From Epiperipatus broadwayi (lineage: Eukaryota; Onychophora; Udeonychophora; Euonychophora; Peripatidae), in assembly GCA_028023455.1 (NCBI GenBank), contig JAQFVV010012435.1:3412001-3476000 (forward strand): DNA of 64,000 nt. Direction: 5' to 3'. This document shows, one piece after another, positions 58,662 to 64,000 of the stretch (position 1 is the stretch's first letter; every line of letters starts with the position of its first letter). Position numbers and translations under genes: made by a program. Below the pieces are notes generated by a model, which was not told where the DNA came from, searched no databases, and was given only the letters and a program-made list of their open reading frames with translations.

Positions 58662-60419
58662 AATTTGAAAGAGTTTCTAAATATCCCATTGCAAGATAAA
58701 AAAACTCTTTTCAACAGCCTCTTATAGAGAAATAGTACTGGAGAAAATTATTCATTAAATTTTATGGCAAGACATTGAAGGTTTTCAAACTATGCATCTA
58801 AATATCTATTTTCCAACCAATATTAGATGATTGACTACTTGGTATGAACTATCTATATAAAAGAAAATTTTATGACTGAAATTTTATCCAGCTAAGATTG
58901 AATACCAATTCATGAACATGGATATGGGTGCTTTTTTGGTTTACCATGAGATTCTTTGGTACATGTATATATTTTTATACACTTCATACAATCTTTTGAA
59001 GCATTTTTATGCAACTAAAATGTTCTATTCATAATGTTATTTTGTTCAATAAGTCTGTTTTTTTTTTGTTTGTAAGTCTCCTTTACATTTCTGATAAAAA
59101 TCAATCAATCATATATGTCATCTATTATGCTAACAATATCAGTAAACAATTTTTTGAATTATAAAGATAGATATTTTCGTTGGCATTCAAGAATGTCTAG
59201 AAAGTGATGTTTTGATTAATTTATCTTCATCTTTTGTTGATTCGTCACTTATAAAGATATATATTTTTGGAAGTTGATATTTTTTTTTGATAGAAAAATT
59301 TGAACATCCTCAAAATATCGTGATGGGAAATTGTTTTAATTATTTTATATAATTATATATTAATCAAGGTTTACTGCTTGATTTTTAATTAGAAAAAATA
59401 TTTTGTTTTAAGGAATATTTTGTTTTCAAATTATGACATATGTAAAAAAATAATTATTATAATTAAACAAGTATATGTTCCTTTTTCTATTCTAACGCCA
59501 TCTATTGTAAGCTTGAGTAATTAATGGTTATCAGGTAGTAGTGTAAATTTTTATTGTCAGACTTTTCTGACTTTTGCATTTATAAGTGAGTATAAAAATA
59601 AAAATGTTCCCAAAACTCTTTTACATATACATGGGTGTAAAACTAAAAATTCCTGTTTGATTTCTCAGCTCAGTAATATAAAAAAAATCAGTTCAAATTT
59701 AATGAATGATATAAATATTCAGTTTGCCATTTATTTAAATGTCTTTGATCTTTTAATTAAGCAATCATGATACAATTTTATCTAGAGTAATCTTGACTAT
59801 AGCGTCTGATAAATTTAAATCATTAAAAGCTTTGGATATGCACATGATAAAAGTTATTGTATATTATATTTAAAAACTATTAAATATATCCTTCTAATTT
59901 TATTGCATTACAATTTTATCTGCTAAACATTGTAGCAGCTTTATATTTCTAAAATGTCTGTTGAATTAAATTTCCTATAAATTAAAACATTTTGCACTTT
60001 TCTTCACTATTTTATCAACACACACTTTATTCTTTTCATTGTATGATCACACCACTTGAATCTTGGATTCAAGATTCTTTACTAATATCAGTATTACCAT
60101 TTTATTATACATGTTTAAGATTTATTTACTGTAAGATCCTTAAATACATACACTATTATAAAGCAATACTTTATGAGTTGCTTTACTTTTTATATACCTA
60201 GTTTTCAGTAGATATGCTCTCTGGGTGTCCAGTTCATTTTTTTATCTATAATAGTTCTTATAAATAGTAAAAAACTAGATGTACCTGGAATTTTGTTTAA
60301 TTTGATATTATTACTTCCTTCACATTAAATTCTTCAGAATAAAAATCATTTATTTTTTTTAAGTGGTTGTTTTAACAATTTTTTTTTAAAGATATGTTTT
60401 TTAGTAAACATTGCTGAAT
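58301..60419. other. AT-rich DNA, no gene seen
   Basis: A (CA)n(TA)n microsatellite lies at about 58628-58660. No convincing frame or shared repeat otherwise. Confidence 0.5.
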
Positions 60420-60720
60420 ATGTCATTTATCTGAACTATATTAGAGGATTGACAGACAATAAAGCACTGAGCGCCTTAATGTCAAATTGCAAATCGGTAT
60501 TTGTGGCTGTTACTGCAGCTAGCTTGCAACCTTTATGCTGAAATATACAAACAGTAGCTGAGTAGCTCACATAGTACTAGTGATCCTGGGAATCCTACTG
60601 ACAGCCATCAAACATGCTGGTTGAAGCCATTCAGATGTTGGAGTGGTACACCATCACTACTATTTGTGAATTTGATAATGTTATTGTGGTTTTATGGCAG
60701 AACAAATAATACTTTTTTGC
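60420..60720. other. GC-richer patch, unrecognised
   Basis: CAGTAGCTGAGTAGCTCACA (about 60551-60570) includes TAGCTGAGTAG, which fits the A-box consensus TRGCNNAGYNG. No B box in the expected place. No open frame; possibly an old SINE or other element. Confidence 0.3.
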
Positions 60721-61177
60721 TGAAAAATATGCTTCAATGTGAATTTGACATGTGACATCAACCAAACATTCATACATTCACCAATTAGACAGCAGAGAAA
60801 ATAGGGCGTTTATATATAAGATAACATATCAAAATAATAACAATAGTAATTTGGCAGTAATATTTATATTGTTAAAAGTAATCAAAAGAATTCATAAAAG
60901 AAATTATCTTGTTCAATTGTTTAAAATAATAATAGTAATAATAATTACATTTTTCTTAAAATGCAAAACAATAATCAATAATCAATTACAGAATGCACAT
61001 TAAAATGGAGTCATACCAATGATTATTAAGTGACATTACAATAGAGGAAAATTGAGAAAAAGAAAAAGATGACAATTAAATATATGAGTAAAAAACAAGT
61101 TGAAAAAAAGGGAAATAATAGATGTATGGACATAAGATTACAGAGTATATTCTAGTGAATGAATAAACTCAAGACAA

Positions 61178-61352
61178 AAAAATCATATGATCACCATTTC
61201 ATTTTATATGCTTTCACATGCTGTAATAAGAATACCAAACTCTCCATACAGTAGTGTTATCAAGTGCAAGTCTTTGTAATCAATGGATGCAAGAAGGTTT
61301 GTGCATAAAACCCCTACCTAGTGCCTACTGATCCAACATTCCCAAATTAGTT
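61178..61352. mobile_element. Truncated family B element
   Basis: ATATGATCACCATTTC, the CTCTCCATACAGTAGTG block, GTAATCAATGGATGCAAGAA, GGTTTGTGCATAAAACCCC, CTAGTGCCTACTGATCC. It has one arm only. Confidence 0.7.
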
Positions 61353-63182
61353 ATAATACATGATATATTTATTGTAAATATTGATTATTAAATTTAAATA
61401 ATTATGTGGTATTAATCATTATCATCATCTATCAGATTGATACTAACTCCTAGTGATCTTATAAATGGCATCTTGGGAGTAAATTATGATTGCTTCAACA
61501 CATACTGTCCAAAATATTTTTTAGATAACATGATTGTGTTTGATTAGTGGATTTATTCATGTACTACACACTTGTTTCAAACTGTCTAAAATGTGAAATT
61601 TTTTACCAGTCACAGATAATCATATGATTTTGTTTAAGATATCTCACCAATAGCTAATATGGACTGTTATCCAGAATTTTGGTAAATGGATATTTACTTA
61701 TTATTATAAAGAAAGGAAGGATATCACATTAAATTAAATTAGTGGGTTAGTTTTGATCTACTAAGAATAAAAACAAAATGTATGATTATAATATGATGCA
61801 ACCTATATCAGCATAGAGGAAAGTGAGAGGTCAAATGCTACATTTTAATATTTGATATCTACATAATAAAATATATCTCAAGTTTAATGATGTATAAATT
61901 TTCTCCTTATTAATACCCCTTACTTCAAATAAAATAACAAAAAAAGTAAATTATTCAAAAAAGTTGTGGCTGAGCTAGTTTTTTTCAATATGTTGAGATC
62001 AAATACATCTTAAAATATCTTCATCACTGTTTAATATTTATTTAAGACAATTCAATATAAGATGATAATATATCTTTATGCAGTCAGTGATTATCTCTGA
62101 ACAAACAAACCTATTAACAATTAATGAGTAATAGTCATTTAATATGTTAATGATTATTGTAATATTTACAGCTCAGATATAGAAACCACTAAAGTTCAAT
62201 ATATTCCTTCCTAATAATTACACGCATCGGGTGCTTAGTGAAACAAATGATTGCTAACTGGTTCTCTATTAAACCTTCTTAAAAGAATCATCTCTGAATT
62301 TATTCAGGTGTTATATAGTACCATAGTTTAACTATTTTCCCTAAAATATTTTAAGGCATTAACATATCTAGATCATGATTTACAACATAAAATGTGACAG
62401 TGTGAAACATGAAGAAACAATATGCTAATACTAAATTTTATTTTAAATTGGACAAAACTGTTATTAAAATATTTAAAATAAGTAATGGCACTGAAGTCAT
62501 AAGTCATAAAAATCTCATGTTGGCAAGTAGAGTATTGAAGATTTATCGATGAAGATAGAAAACACAATCTCATATTTGATATCATAACTCATCCAAATTT
62601 TCTAAAGCAATTTTGGGGTGAATAATAAACTACATCACATACATCATTGCATGAATTGATTGTGGGCATATTAGAAAGAAAGTCAATCCCCTTTTCACTG
62701 GGACATATTGGGTAAGCATGGTCTATATTGTTTTTGAGAGTTAATTACTTTTATTAATGGTTTAACAGCAAGGATAAATCTCATATGCAGCTATAACTTG
62801 CTTTTTAACTGCTATTTTTACATTGTTTTACTGATTTTCCAATCATTTTATAGAAAAAACTATGAATAATGCTGTTGTCTTTAGACATTTTTTAGAACTA
62901 ATAAATTAATAATATTTAAATTTAATGCTACTCAAATGATGCAAGTACATGCTTTCAAATATGCAGATTGGTTGTTTCTTGTCCTCTCCACAGAGGGTAC
63001 TTGTTAATGGTTTCAAAATTTTATTTCTCCATTTTGATTTTGAAAATAAAAACATGTTTTCTATTCTTTTTTCAAACATTTATTTATTTTTTTTACAAAT
63101 ATTTGTAAAAGATAAATGATTTTAGTAGAATAATTCAGTTTTCAATAGAAAATATTTACTTTTACAAAAAGACAAATTTAAT
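61353..63182. other. AT-rich DNA, nothing recognised
   Basis: No gene supported. A minus-strand TAGCTCAGCCA lies at 61967-61977. Confidence 0.5.
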
Positions 63183-63510
63183 TAGAGGGGATTTGAACCC
63201 AGACTTTCAAGCTCTTCTTAGTCATCGACTCCATTTTATACAACCAATACACAGGATCACATACATGTGAAAAAAAATAAATTATCTCCAATATATGTAT
63301 TTCATGCTGAACCAGCACTTGTCAGTTGGTCCAGATCATCATCTCTCTCACACATATATAATCAGTATTCAGTTTATATTAAGGATAGAAAATCTTCAAA
63401 CTTTAATAGGATAGGCTTCAATCCTTTCCACTCTCCAACTCTTCAGCTATCCTTATCACTGAAAATATGATGATGATGTATTCAAAGCCCTGAGAATGAA
63501 ATCAATAACT
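63183..63510 (+). repeat. Best-preserved copy of dispersed repeat family A
   Basis: Starts with GAGGGGATTTGAACCCAGAC (complement contains GGTTCAAATCC, a perfect tRNA B-box match), then CACATACATGTGAAAAAAAA, TTTCATGCTGAACCAGCACT, GTTGGTCCAGATCATCATC, CTTCAAACTTTAATAGGATAG, CACTCTCCAACTCTTCAG and TGATGATGATGTATTCAAAG. With the B box at one edge on minus, the repeat may be a tRNA-derived SINE lying on minus or may simply have captured tRNA sequence. Confidence 0.75.
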
Positions 63511-64000
63511 ATCAGCTGTGATTTGTAATTCAATGTCACAAATACACTTAATCTGATGAATTATTAATTCACATTTTAGAAACTAAACTAAGACAAATCT
63601 AATTTTAAAAGGCAAATATATTGTTTACTTGTGATTCTGTAATTGACCAATCAAAAGTTTGGAACTTTAATGTAATCTGAAAATAGGGATTAATTGATGG
63701 AGAAAAGATTATCATTTATTCTAATTTAGAAATGTGTATTAATATCTGTGTTTAGTTGTTTATATGTAGTTGCTACTGACTTACTCATTTTGTGGTGTTT
63801 TCAAGTGTGGTACTGCTGACAGTTAAGCTTTTCTTCAGTATATGATAGTTATCTATAATGTTAGTTTGTTGATGTGTGTAGAAATCAGAATTAAAATTAT
63901 TAATTTAAAAAATCTCAAGATATCAATATCATACAGCTATCTTACAAACATGCAAATTTTCAAAGTCAAGAAAAGTTGGCAATGCCCTGATTGATTATAT
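63511..64000. other. AT-rich DNA, nothing recognised
   Basis: No supported feature up to the window edge. Confidence 0.5.

Noticed and set aside
1-64000. CRISPR arrays, operons, bacterial promoters or riboswitches
   Set aside because: None seen; composition and repeat types are those of an animal nuclear genome.

Overview
This is a 64 kb piece of very AT-rich nuclear DNA from an animal, most likely an invertebrate; by eye it is about three quarters A+T. There are no bacterial-type operons. The evidence for an animal genome is a non-LTR retrotransposon of the apurinic-endonuclease plus reverse-transcriptase type with a (TGA)n-like 3' tail, tRNA-like repeat heads, many fold-back (MITE-like) elements, AT and ATT microsatellites, and one exon-like open stretch at the left edge. 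I could not fix the phylum. Host coding content is minimal: the window is essentially intergenic or intronic DNA filled with repeats.

Layout. 1-220: probable end of a host exon with a donor site. 873-6734: three relics of one RTE-like retrotransposon family (3' end on minus; a 5'UTR piece and a 3' piece on plus) and two fold-back repeats. 7.4-18.7 kb: microsatellite, degenerate minisatellite, the zinc-finger end of a second LINE type (11726-12427), and a 1.6 kb decayed RTE copy on minus (16328-17915). 18.7-31 kb: mostly featureless AT-rich DNA with MITEs, and an unusual GC-richer island (28360-29560) with an unrecognised 101-residue frame. 31-41 kb: two diverged copies of an LTR-like repeat with promoter and primer-binding-site features, an (ATT)n tract and a 98-base cloverleaf-like repeat. 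41958-45257: a complete RTE-like element on minus, flanked by a 10-base target duplication, broken by a frameshift and a nonsense codon. 45-64 kb: more fold-backs and tandem repeats, including a striking element at 55272-56005.

How parts relate. The long RTE copy is the reference for four other fragments in the window. It also shows which of its lesions are new: the relic at 873-1318 keeps the TGG codon where the long copy has TGA. Several short repeat families (called A, B, E, F and the GGGACCT hairpin repeat in the entries) recur in both orientations.

The best candidate for something undescribed is 55259-56018. Two nearly identical 311-base units and a partial third stand head to tail, the 5' end is inverted, and the whole is bracketed by a 13-base direct repeat. 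This is the pattern expected if a concatemeric (possibly circular) RNA had been reverse transcribed and inserted by target priming.
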